A stretch of DNA of 36,794 nt from positions 1-36,794 of the forward strand of contig JAJDNK010000004.1 of assembly GCA_022340715.1 (NCBI GenBank). The letters are read 5' to 3'. Position 1 is the stretch's first letter, and every line of letters starts with the position of its first letter. The position numbers were made by a program, and so were the translations under genes. Positions 18,234 to 24,494 of this stretch are shown in pieces. Under the pieces are notes generated by a model, which searched no databases, was not told the origin of the DNA, and was given only the letters and a program-made list of their open reading frames with translations. The DNA comes from a bacterium BMS3Abin03 (GTDB lineage Bacteria; Bacteroidota; Ignavibacteria; Ignavibacteriales; Ignavibacteriaceae).

Positions 18234-18881
18234 TTATTTTTTTATATTATTAAAATTCGGACATAAATCATTCAAAAAACATTCTTCACATTTTGGTCTT
18301 CGGGCAATACAAATCTTTCTTCCATGTGTTGCAAGCCAGTGTGATAAATTTATCCAATCATCTTCAGGAAATAATTCTTTTAACCTGAATTCAATTTTCT
18401 CAGGATTATCAGAAGAAATAAATCCAAGAATATTTGAAAGTCTTTTAACATGAGTATCGACAGCAATTGCAGGAATGTTAAATGCATTTCCGGCAACAAC
18501 AGAAGCAGTTTTTCTTCCCACACCAGGAAGAGTCACTAACTTATCAAAATCTGATGGTACTTTTCCGTTATATTTTTCCAACAGCTCCGAACAGCATTTT
18601 CTGATACTTTTAGCTTTTTGCCTGTAAAAACCTGTTGAAAAAATATCCTTCTCTAACTCTCTTTGAGTTACACCTAAATAATCCTGTGGCTTCCTGTATT
18701 TTTTAAATAAAGTTTTGGTAACAATATTTACTCTTTCATCTGTACACTGCGCAGAGAGTATCGTCGAAATTAATAATTGGAAAGCAGTTGTATATTCAAG
18801 TGCCGGCTTAACAGAAGGATATGCCGCTTTCAATCTTTTTAAGATTTCCAATGCATTTTTTATTTCTTTATTACCCGCCAT
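18234..18881 (-). CDS. nth: Endonuclease III (DNA glycosylase/AP lyase)
   Basis: Removes oxidised pyrimidines and cleaves at abasic sites in base-excision repair. About 215 residues. The helix-hairpin-helix LPGVGRKTA carries the catalytic Lys (K125, counting from the upstream GTG), VDTHVKRL carries the catalytic Asp (D143), and the C-terminal [4Fe-4S] cluster has the classical spacing C192-X6-C199-X2-C202-X5-C208. All key residues are intact. A GTG at 18884 directly precedes the ATG at 18881; the ATG is preferred. The start lies within the last codons of the ferredoxin gene in another frame. Confidence 0.96.
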   Translation of the reverse strand: MAGNKEIKNALEILKRLKAAYPSVKPALEYTTAFQLLISTILSAQCTDERVNIVTKTLFKKYRKPQDYLGVTQRELEKDIFSTGFYRQKAKSIRKCCSELLEKYNGKVPSDFDKLVTLPGVGRKTASVVAGNAFNIPAIAVDTHVKRLSNILGFISSDNPEKIEFRLKELFPEDDWINLSHWLATHGRKICIARRPKCEECFLNDLCPNFNNIKK

Positions 18882-19209
18882 CACGATTAAACTTTTTATC
18901 TTTATTCATTAATCTTTCAACAGGTTTATTTTTTAATAAATGCTCCTGAATAATTTCTTCAACATCTTCCAGCTTTACACCACTATACCAGATTTGTTCC
19001 GGGTAAACAACAACAGATGCACCAAATTCACATGCATCAAGACATCCTGAAGCATTTGCCCGGATTTGAGTATTGAGTCCTAATTCCTTTAATCGTTTTT
19101 TAAATTGCTGTCGTAATTCCAAACTACCTTTATCAGAACAACAACCACGTGGATGACCTTCGGGTCTTTTATTTTCGCAAACAAAAATATGTTTTTCAAA
19201 TCTCTTCAT
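18871..19209 (-). CDS. Thioredoxin-like [2Fe-2S] ferredoxin
   Basis: A 112-residue protein of the thioredoxin-like [2Fe-2S] family (related to NuoE C-terminal domains and the Aquifex-type ferredoxins). It begins HIFVCENKRP, with cluster ligands C11, C23 or C24, C56 and C60 (SGCLDACEFG), followed by ASVVVYPEQIWYSGV. The electron partner is unknown. It overlaps nth by 11-14 nt. Sharing a transcript with nth (a [4Fe-4S] enzyme), the HD protein and a peroxiredoxin could indicate an oxidative-damage theme, but that is inference. Confidence 0.87.
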   Translation of the reverse strand: MKRFEKHIFVCENKRPEGHPRGCCSDKGSLELRQQFKKRLKELGLNTQIRANASGCLDACEFGASVVVYPEQIWYSGVKLEDVEEIIQEHLLKNKPVERLMNKDKKFNRDGG

Positions 19210-19260
19210 ATAAATTTTTGAATATCAAAACAAGTTTCAAAATACAAATATATAATAAAA

Positions 19261-19301
19261 CCCGATATCCACTTGTTAGTTGTGTAAGTAATGTTATCGG
19301 G
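19261..19301 (-). terminator. Possible terminator hairpin behind the tRNA/GIY-YIG unit
   Basis: The inverted arms CCCGATA (19261-19267) and TATCGGG (19295-19301) enclose 27 nt that contain a smaller inner stem (ACTT/AAGT). Read on the minus strand, the outer stem is followed by TTTTATTATA, a modest T-rich tail. It lies downstream of the tRNA-Gln, tRNA-Glu, GIY-YIG gene and tRNA remnant, and upstream of the ferredoxin gene. The large loop makes it a weak candidate. Confidence 0.4.
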
Positions 19302-19326
19302 GATTTTTGTAAGATTAGAAAATAAT

Positions 19327-19394
19327 ACTTAGTAGCGCGTACGGGATTCCTCCAGGGGAGTTCCTTCGGAAGAACCCGTGATCTCCACTTTAAG
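19327..19394 (-). pseudogene. tRNA-Glu 3'-half remnant with 22-nt T-loop insertion
   Basis: Positions 19327-19349 are identical (23 nt) to 19741-19763, the 3' flank and 3' end of the intact tRNA-Glu. After a 22-nt insertion (19350-19371), the match resumes at 19372-19386 with GAACCCGTGATCTCC. It then decays through the anticodon stem (CCACTTTAAGAGA against CCGCCTTGAGAGG) and is lost. No D-arm or 5' acceptor strand is present, so it cannot form a tRNA. The GIY-YIG gene lies between the two copies, so they act as direct repeats around it. Confidence 0.85.
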
Positions 19395-19458
19395 AGAATC
19401 ATTTATACAAACTCCTTTTGCAATTAAAAATCCTTAATGTACAGGTTGCTCAATCTTA

Positions 19459-19704
19459 TTAAGTAGTTATACCATTTGATTTCAACCACTTATAACCTTC
19501 AATCGACTTAAAAAAACTCCCTCTCGCAACTGCTTCCTTTCTTGTTTGAAAAGTTTCATAATAATGAAGTTTATATGGTCTATGCCCCTTAGTATATTTT
19601 ACTTTTCCAGCATTTTGTGATTTTATTCTATCCTGCAAATCTTCGGTTGAGCCATAATAATAAGTTTGATCTTTCAGACTTTTTAAAATATAAGCATAGA
19701 ACAT
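19459..19704 (-). CDS. Small GIY-YIG nuclease-family protein
   Basis: An 81-residue single-domain protein of the UPF0213/YhbQ-like GIY-YIG family. YAYILKSLKDQTYYYGST is the variant GIY...YIG core, R27 lies in DLQDRI, and the Glu-bearing helix reads TRKEAVARGSFFKS. The C-terminal GYKWLKSNGI is typical of the subfamily common in Bacteroidota. The family is predicted to nick or cut DNA; the role of these small proteins is not settled. It lies between tRNA-Glu (42 nt upstream) and a second, broken copy of the tRNA-Glu 3' end, so it may be part of a small tRNA-targeting mobile unit. Confidence 0.85.
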   Translation of the reverse strand: MFYAYILKSLKDQTYYYGSTEDLQDRIKSQNAGKVKYTKGHRPYKLHYYETFQTRKEAVARGSFFKSIEGYKWLKSNGITT

Positions 19705-19746
19705 TGGCTAAGAGAAAGAAGATAAGATTGGGAAAACAAAACTTAG

Positions 19747-19820
19747 TAGCGCGTACGGGATTCGAACCCGTGATCTCCGCCTTGAGAGGGCGGCGTCCTA
19801 AGCCACTAGACGAACGCGCC
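19747..19820 (-). tRNA. tRNA-Glu (anticodon CUC)
   Basis: A 74-nt cloverleaf on the minus strand. The acceptor strand GGCGCGT pairs with ACGCGCT, with a G1-U72 wobble. The D-arm contains TAGTGGCTTAGG. The anticodon stem CCGCC/GGCGG encloses the loop CTCTCAA, giving anticodon CTC (codon GAG). The T-arm ACGGG-TTCGAAT-CCCGT is perfect. The CCA end is not encoded (CTA follows the discriminator A). The tRNA-Gln gene is 76 nt upstream on the same strand. Confidence 0.95.
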
Positions 19821-19896
19821 TGTATTTGGTTAAGTTTAGATTAATTAACAATTAAAAATTGACTTAATTATTCATTCTTAATTGTTAATTAGTGAG

Positions 19897-19969
19897 TTGT
19901 CCCGTCAGGGTTCGAACCTGAACTCTTCTGATCCAGAGTCAGACGTGTTGCCAATTACACCACGGGACA
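19897..19969 (-). tRNA. tRNA-Gln (anticodon CUG)
   Basis: A 73-nt cloverleaf on the minus strand. The acceptor TGTCCCG pairs with CGGGACA and the discriminator is A. The anticodon stem TCTGA/TCAGA encloses CTCTGGA, giving anticodon CTG (codon CAG). The T-arm TCAGG-TTCGAAC-CCTGA is perfect. CCA is not encoded. It is the first gene of a likely tRNA-Gln/tRNA-Glu transcript. Confidence 0.95.
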
Positions 19970-20111
19970 ATTTTTTTGAGGTTCAAATATAGAAAAGCTC
20001 ATTTCTTTTTGCAATGACAATGCAGGTTTACAGCTAATAGCATGTATTTAAAATAGTCTGAATCAATAGGAATTTTCCAAATACAATCTCGGCTTTTAAA
20101 ATCATTCACTA

Positions 20112-20417
20112 TTAAACAATATTAAATATTTCATTCAATTTTAACTGGTGTAGTACACTCATTACATTTCCACTAACACCTTTGATATTGAATTTAATGT
20201 TCCTGTTATTGCAACTTGTATAAGCGTGAACAAGTAAACCAACTCCCCAGCTTGCGATGTATTCTACATTCGATAAATCAACTGTTATATCTTTGCTTCC
20301 TTTATCAATTGATTCTTGAACTATGTTTTGAAACAGTTCGTTCTCTATTCCAATTAATTTATTCTTGTCTATAATTATTACCGATTTGTCAGGGAAGTGT
20401 TCAGCATGAATGTCCAT
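20112..20417 (-). CDS. STAS-domain protein (anti-sigma-factor-antagonist-like)
   Basis: A 101-residue single STAS domain, the fold of SpoIIAA/RsbV-type regulators that bind serine-kinase anti-sigma factors. Family features are the strand ITVDLSNVEYI and the helix start ASWGVGLLVHAY. The usual DSSG at the phosphorylation site reads A-S-W-G (S56 kept, the flanking Asp and second Ser lost), so phospho-regulation may be altered or absent. AGGAG lies 6 nt before the ATG. No cognate kinase or phosphatase is in the window. The ECF sigma factor further right uses a membrane anti-sigma and is probably unrelated. Confidence 0.82.
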   Translation of the reverse strand: MDIHAEHFPDKSVIIIDKNKLIGIENELFQNIVQESIDKGSKDITVDLSNVEYIASWGVGLLVHAYTSCNNRNIKFNIKGVSGNVMSVLHQLKLNEIFNIV

Positions 20418-20543
20418 TAATTACTCCTGTTAGTTTTTATTACTTTTAAATATAATTGTTATTTCTATATTTCACTAAGTTTATAAATGTTTCTTTTATG
20501 TTCAATATTAGTTAATATTAAATTAGAAAAAATTACATACTGA

Positions 20544-21392
20544 GTGAAGCTACTATTTAACATAATCCTGTTCATTGTATTAAACTATTTCTGTTTCGCA
20601 CAACAGTTCGATTATAAAAAATCGATTGGTGAATTTAAGAGTGCAACATCGTTTTATATAAACTCTGCGGGAATTGTATTTGTTACTGATGATGTAACTG
20701 ACGAAGTTTACCAGCTGGATACTCTTGGTAACCTGATCGAATCTATTGGCGGTTATGGTTGGGATGAAAGTGCCTTTGATGACCCAGTTGATGTTTTTGC
20801 AGATCCGTTAAAGGTTTTGGTAGCTGACAAAAACAATAACAGAATTCAACGGTTTGATAAAAATCTTAATTTCATTTTTCAGATTTACACAAGAGATAGT
20901 GAAAATGAATCCGAGAGATTTGGTTATCCTGTAAGCGCTGTGACTTCCAATCTTGGTGATGTGTTCATCCTAGATTCTGAGAATAAACGAATCCTGAAAT
21001 TCGATCCTTTCGGAAAATTTATTCAAACAATTGGCGGATATGATTATGGAAGCTACACGTTAAATAATCCTAAAAAGCTTGCCATTTCGATGGCAAACAA
21101 CATTTACGTAATTGATGATGATTATGTTTATATCTACGATAATTACGGAACAGGACTCGGCAGCTTTAAAGTTGTGGGAGAAATGACCAGCATTCGAATA
21201 ATATTTAACTGGCTTACATTAAATTCAAAAGAAAAAGTTTATATAATCAACCTGAGATCAAACGATAAAGAACTGAACGAAGCAATTCTTTCGGGAATAG
21301 ATAATAACTTTGAAATTATGTCTTCGCTGATATTCAATAATAAACTTTATGTGTTAACAAAAAAATCTATTTTGATATTCACACCTATTTAA
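20544..21392 (+). CDS. Exported NHL-type (six-bladed) beta-propeller protein
   Basis: A 282-residue protein starting at GTG, with a signal peptide (KLLFNIILFIVLNYFCFAQ). It has NHL/TolB-like blades: NSAGIVFVTDDVTDEVYQLD, LVADKNNNRIQRFDKN, VFILDSENKRILKFD and IYVIDDDYVYIYD. Such propellers bind proteins, RNA or ligands; no enzymatic residues stand out. It is divergent from the STAS gene, with 126 nt between them, and is followed 22 nt later by the DUF2085 membrane protein, probably in the same transcript. Confidence 0.75.
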   Translation: MKLLFNIILFIVLNYFCFAQQFDYKKSIGEFKSATSFYINSAGIVFVTDDVTDEVYQLDTLGNLIESIGGYGWDESAFDDPVDVFADPLKVLVADKNNNRIQRFDKNLNFIFQIYTRDSENESERFGYPVSAVTSNLGDVFILDSENKRILKFDPFGKFIQTIGGYDYGSYTLNNPKKLAISMANNIYVIDDDYVYIYDNYGTGLGSFKVVGEMTSIRIIFNWLTLNSKEKVYIINLRSNDKELNEAILSGIDNNFEIMSSLIFNNKLYVLTKKSILIFTPI

Positions 21393-21414
21393 ATCCGGAT
21401 TAAAACAATTACTT

Positions 21415-21921
21415 ATGGAAAGAATTACAGCAATCAATACTCATAATCAATCCGACAGACGAATTAAATATGTTAAGATGCTTTTATTATTTGGCATCAC
21501 TGCTTGGTGTGCAGGTTTTCTACTTCCGGCTTTCTTTCCTGAAATCATAGGAAACAATATCTTTTATCAGTTTCTGAAATTATGCTACTCTAAAGTTTGT
21601 CATCAATCTAAAGCAGCCTCATTTTATATTAATGATGGTTATATGTTGTTATGTGCCAGATGCAGCGGAATTTACCTAGGAGCTTTCCTGGTCTTAATTC
21701 CTCTTTCTTTCAAAAAATCACTCTTTCAATTGTCATTAAAACCACTGATTATTTTTTCTATACCGATGATTTTGGATGCGATTGCTATTCGATCCGGAAT
21801 TTATACATATTCAAAATTTAATGCTTTCGTAACAGGTATCCTGTTCGGATCAATAATTATAATATATATTTTTGAAGTGCTGATAAACTATTTTTCCGGT
21901 ACAAGACTGGCTTATGAATAA
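21415..21921 (+). CDS. DUF2085 family membrane protein
   Basis: A 168-residue integral membrane protein with about four hydrophobic segments. The diagnostic cysteine motifs are present: VCHQS at C62 and LLCARCSGIYLGA at C80/C83, as in DUF2085 proteins. The conserved Cys and His could bind metal or form disulfides, but no function is established. The 3' end overlaps the next gene by 8 nt, indicating an operon. Confidence 0.85.
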   Translation: MERITAINTHNQSDRRIKYVKMLLLFGITAWCAGFLLPAFFPEIIGNNIFYQFLKLCYSKVCHQSKAASFYINDGYMLLCARCSGIYLGAFLVLIPLSFKKSLFQLSLKPLIIFSIPMILDAIAIRSGIYTYSKFNAFVTGILFGSIIIIYIFEVLINYFSGTRLAYE

Positions 21922-22423
21922 CAAAAAATATTTTCCATCAATTATTACAGGTTTCGGGGCTGCTGTTATTTCTACCGTCCCTGGTTTAAAAAGTTTAATG
22001 TGCTGCCTTCTCGTCCCGGGAGCTGCTTTCCTTGCTATTTATCTTTACAACAAAACAATGGGCGATAATCAACCCATTAAGTTAAACAAAGCTTTAAGCT
22101 ATGGTTTAATAACCGGACTAGTTGCTGCCTTTTTTACTACATTCTTTGATCTGCTCATAACTTTTTTAACTCATTCAAACGAACTGGTTACCGGTTTATC
22201 ACAAACGGAGGAGATTGTAAACCAGTATAAATTAGGACCTCTATTCGATGCTTCCATTAAAATCATGAAAGAAATGGTAAAAGAAATTAAGAGCACAGGA
22301 TTTTCTCCATTATACGCTGTATTTATTACGATTGGTAATTTTCTTGTTTTAAGTATTTTCGGAATGTTAGGCGGGCTTGTTGGAATGGCAATTCTAAACA
22401 AAAGAAATCGTCCCCGGTTTTAA
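21914..22423 (+). CDS. Membrane protein of unknown function
   Basis: A 169-residue protein with about four membrane segments: residues 7-25 and 27-45 (together FGAAVISTVPGLKSLMCCLLVPGAAFLAIYLY), 62-82 (LSYGLITGLVAAFFTTFFDLLI) and a C-terminal segment around LYAVFITIGNFLVLSIFGMLGGLVGMAIL. A charged stretch (SQTEEIVNQYK...IMKEMVKEIKS) lies between the third and last segments. The layout is reminiscent of DUF4199-like proteins, but I do not recognise it with confidence. It overlaps the DUF2085 gene by 8 nt. Confidence 0.65.
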   Translation: MNNKKYFPSIITGFGAAVISTVPGLKSLMCCLLVPGAAFLAIYLYNKTMGDNQPIKLNKALSYGLITGLVAAFFTTFFDLLITFLTHSNELVTGLSQTEEIVNQYKLGPLFDASIKIMKEMVKEIKSTGFSPLYAVFITIGNFLVLSIFGMLGGLVGMAILNKRNRPRF

Positions 22424-22434
22424 ATTATTGTATT

Positions 22435-22728
22435 ATGATAACCGCATTTATTTTTTTCATTCACTTCATTTTTGCTATACTTGTCTTCACAAAAAAATGG
22501 CAGGAAGAAAGTATAACACAAGCATGGATGAATGTAGGACTGATTATAATTTTATTTTCTGTGGGATGGACAATAACCGGAATGATTGCCAAATTAATTA
22601 TGAACCAGGAAGGACTTGGAGTTTACTTTGATAGGGATACTTTTTCACTTATCCTATTAACCATTATCGAATTTTTCTTCTATAAATTTTACTATCAAAC
22701 TCCTACTGAAGACGGTAAGGGAAAATAA
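22435..22728 (+). CDS. Small membrane protein of unknown function
   Basis: A 97-residue protein with three predicted membrane helices (FIFFIHFIFAILVF, LIIILFSVGWTITGMIAKLIM and a C-terminal LILLTIIEFFFYKFYY) and a short hydrophilic tail. It starts 11 nt behind the previous gene. Its last 26 nt overlap the 3' end of the convergent tonB gene, so no shared terminator fits between the two units. Confidence 0.65.
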   Translation: MITAFIFFIHFIFAILVFTKKWQEESITQAWMNVGLIIILFSVGWTITGMIAKLIMNQEGLGVYFDRDTFSLILLTIIEFFFYKFYYQTPTEDGKGK

Positions 22729-23401
22729 TAACAGCCGTTTGCTCAACCTGTTTTTGAGAACTATCGAGTGCTTCAAATCGCCACTGTCTCAGTGAATTTA
22801 TAGCAGCATTCTCAAGTTTTGTATCAGCTTTTATTTTAGGTATGATAGTTCCTATTGTTCCATCAGGCAGAATTGTAAACTGCAGTTTGATATCAACTTC
22901 TTTCTTTACACCTTCCGGATATTGAGGAAGTGAATAACTATAAATTTTTCTTATTCCTTTTCCGCCCCAGTTAATATCAAAACCAAAACTGCCTTCTCCT
23001 TCGGCGTTATTACCCTGTCCTGAAGTAGTTACACTGGAAACATTTTTTTCTTCATTTTTTGTTTTACTTATAGTTGCAACTTCTTCATCATCTTCAGCAG
23101 GTTTTATTATATTTTCGTCTTCAGTGTTCTTAGATAAAGGTAGATTAACTTCTTTTACTTCTTTATTCTTTTCTTCCGTTGTGGTTTTTTCTTCCGGCTT
23201 TGAAACTTCTTCAACTTTTTCTATTTGCTTACCTTCAGAACCGGATGAACCTGTTTGTGTAGAAACACCGAACGAAAGCTCAACGTATTCCGAAGGTTCA
23301 TAATCGAAAGATAGATTAAGTATCATAAATAAAATTATCAGCGTTACGTGAAAGAGCAATGATATTGAAAACGATTTGGTTGATAGTTTATCACTTTCCA
23401 T
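22703..23401 (-). CDS. tonB: TonB-family energy transducer
   Basis: A 232-residue protein with one N-terminal membrane helix (about 11-31) that carries the S-x3-H pattern of TonB (S14-LLF-H18) used in coupling to ExbB/ExbD. A long Glu/Lys-rich periplasmic linker follows (KVEEVSKPEEKTTTEEK; no Pro/Lys spacer as in E. coli). The C-terminal TonB domain contains LPQYPEGVKKEVDIKLQFTI, PDGTI and AAINSLRQWRFEAL. It would carry proton-motive energy to outer-membrane partners. It starts 12 nt behind exbD and is the last gene of the six-gene unit. Confidence 0.9.
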   Translation of the reverse strand: MESDKLSTKSFSISLLFHVTLIILFMILNLSFDYEPSEYVELSFGVSTQTGSSGSEGKQIEKVEEVSKPEEKTTTEEKNKEVKEVNLPLSKNTEDENIIKPAEDDEEVATISKTKNEEKNVSSVTTSGQGNNAEGEGSFGFDINWGGKGIRKIYSYSLPQYPEGVKKEVDIKLQFTILPDGTIGTIIPKIKADTKLENAAINSLRQWRFEALDSSQKQVEQTAVIIFPYRLQ

Positions 23402-23413
23402 GATAATGCTCCT

Positions 23414-23815
23414 TTACTCTTCTTTTTGAGTTTCTATTGTAAACTTGCCAATACCTACAGATTTAGCTGCATCTATAATTTTTATTACAAGATCTATCTG
23501 AACGGTTTTATCAGCACGAATGATAAGACTTGTTTCGGGGGTAGTACTTTTAATCTCATTTAACTTTGCAGGAAGCTGGTCGATTCCTGTTTGATCCTGG
23601 CCGGCGTATATTGCACCTTCAGCAGTAACTGTAACGATTAGTTTTGTTGGTTCTGATTGTTCAAGCGTTTTTGAACCGGGTAGTTTTACCTTAACACCTG
23701 TCAGAATAACAAACTGGCTTGTTAATAAAAAGAAAATAACAAGCAGCAGCACAATGTCTGTAAGTGAGGAATAACTAAAAATGCTTAAAGGTTTATTCGA
23801 AACATTAAATTTCAT
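23414..23815 (-). CDS. exbD: ExbD/TolR-family proton-channel subunit
   Basis: A 133-residue protein with one membrane helix (LTDIVLLLVIFFLLTSQFVI) carrying the essential Asp (D20), followed by a periplasmic domain with VKVKLPGSKT and LIIRADKTVQ, as in ExbD/TolR. It works with ExbB as a stator-like proton channel. The N-terminal cytoplasmic tail is short. The spacing to exbB (10 nt) and tonB (12 nt) indicates one operon. Sequence alone does not separate ExbD from TolR. Confidence 0.92.
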   Translation of the reverse strand: MKFNVSNKPLSIFSYSSLTDIVLLLVIFFLLTSQFVILTGVKVKLPGSKTLEQSEPTKLIVTVTAEGAIYAGQDQTGIDQLPAKLNEIKSTTPETSLIIRADKTVQIDLVIKIIDAAKSVGIGKFTIETQKEE

Positions 23816-23825
23816 TTGTTGATTC

Positions 23826-24482
23826 CTAAATTTCTATTTCAATTTCATCTTCAACTTCTTCTGAACCCGTAGAAACATCGTGTACCGTATCTACAACATC
23901 ATTTGCAACTGTTTCCATATCTCCAACAAGTCTCTTTACAGCACTGCCAAGGTAATTGTAAAATGCGAGCGCGGGTATACCAACAATTAATCCAAACGCC
24001 GTGGTTATCAAGGCTTCCCAGATTCCACCGGCAAGATCGCTAGGATTTGCAGTGCCGGCAAGATCTTCTATCCTCATAAATGCGGATATCATTCCTGTAA
24101 CTGTTCCGAGAAATCCTAACAAAGGTGCAATACCTGCGATTGTTGCCAAAACAGATAAACCTTTTTCAAGCTTACTTATTTCCTGTCTCCCGGCATTTTC
24201 AATAGCTTCTTTCACACGATCATGACCAAACCTGAATTTTTTTAATCCTTTCCTCACAATGTTTGCTATTGGTGACTTTTCTTCCATACAAACCGAAACA
24301 GCCCCGGAAATATCTTTTTTCTTTATCAATCCTCTTAGCCGAACCAAAAAAGCGGGAACATTTATTTTTGCTCTTCTTATTACTAAAAATCGATCAATAG
24401 CAACTCCAAGACCAATTACAGAACACGCTAGAATAAACCACATTAGTATTCCACCCTTAAGAAATATATCGAATAGGTTCAT
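23826..24482 (-). CDS. exbB: MotA/TolQ/ExbB-family proton-channel protein
   Basis: A 218-residue protein with three membrane helices: one near residues 13-33 (GILMWFILACSVIGLGVAI) and two in the conserved C-terminal region (LSVLATIAGIAPLLGFLGTVTGMISAF and IWEALITTAFGLIVGIPALAFYNYL). LLGFLGTVTGM and ALITTAFGL are hallmark motifs of TolQ/ExbB. The C-terminus is very acidic (EEVEDEIEIEI). It starts 12 nt behind the HU-SPOR gene. Confidence 0.93.
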   Translation of the reverse strand: MNLFDIFLKGGILMWFILACSVIGLGVAIDRFLVIRRAKINVPAFLVRLRGLIKKKDISGAVSVCMEEKSPIANIVRKGLKKFRFGHDRVKEAIENAGRQEISKLEKGLSVLATIAGIAPLLGFLGTVTGMISAFMRIEDLAGTANPSDLAGGIWEALITTAFGLIVGIPALAFYNYLGSAVKRLVGDMETVANDVVDTVHDVSTGSEEVEDEIEIEI

Positions 24483-24494
24483 ATTATCATCCGT

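Noticed and set aside
19196-19402. Minus-strand 68-codon ORF
   Set aside because: It runs through the broken tRNA-Glu copy and the hairpin, overlaps the ferredoxin start and has no protein-like composition.
19617-19844. Plus-strand ORF containing ARTGFEPVISALRG
   Set aside because: It is the antisense reading of the tRNA-Glu gene and the GIY-YIG start; this peptide is a well-known false ORF across tRNA complements.
22428-22631. Plus-strand 67-codon ORF beginning in front of the small membrane gene
   Set aside because: It overlaps the 97-residue membrane-protein frame almost completely; the latter has a coherent three-helix pattern.
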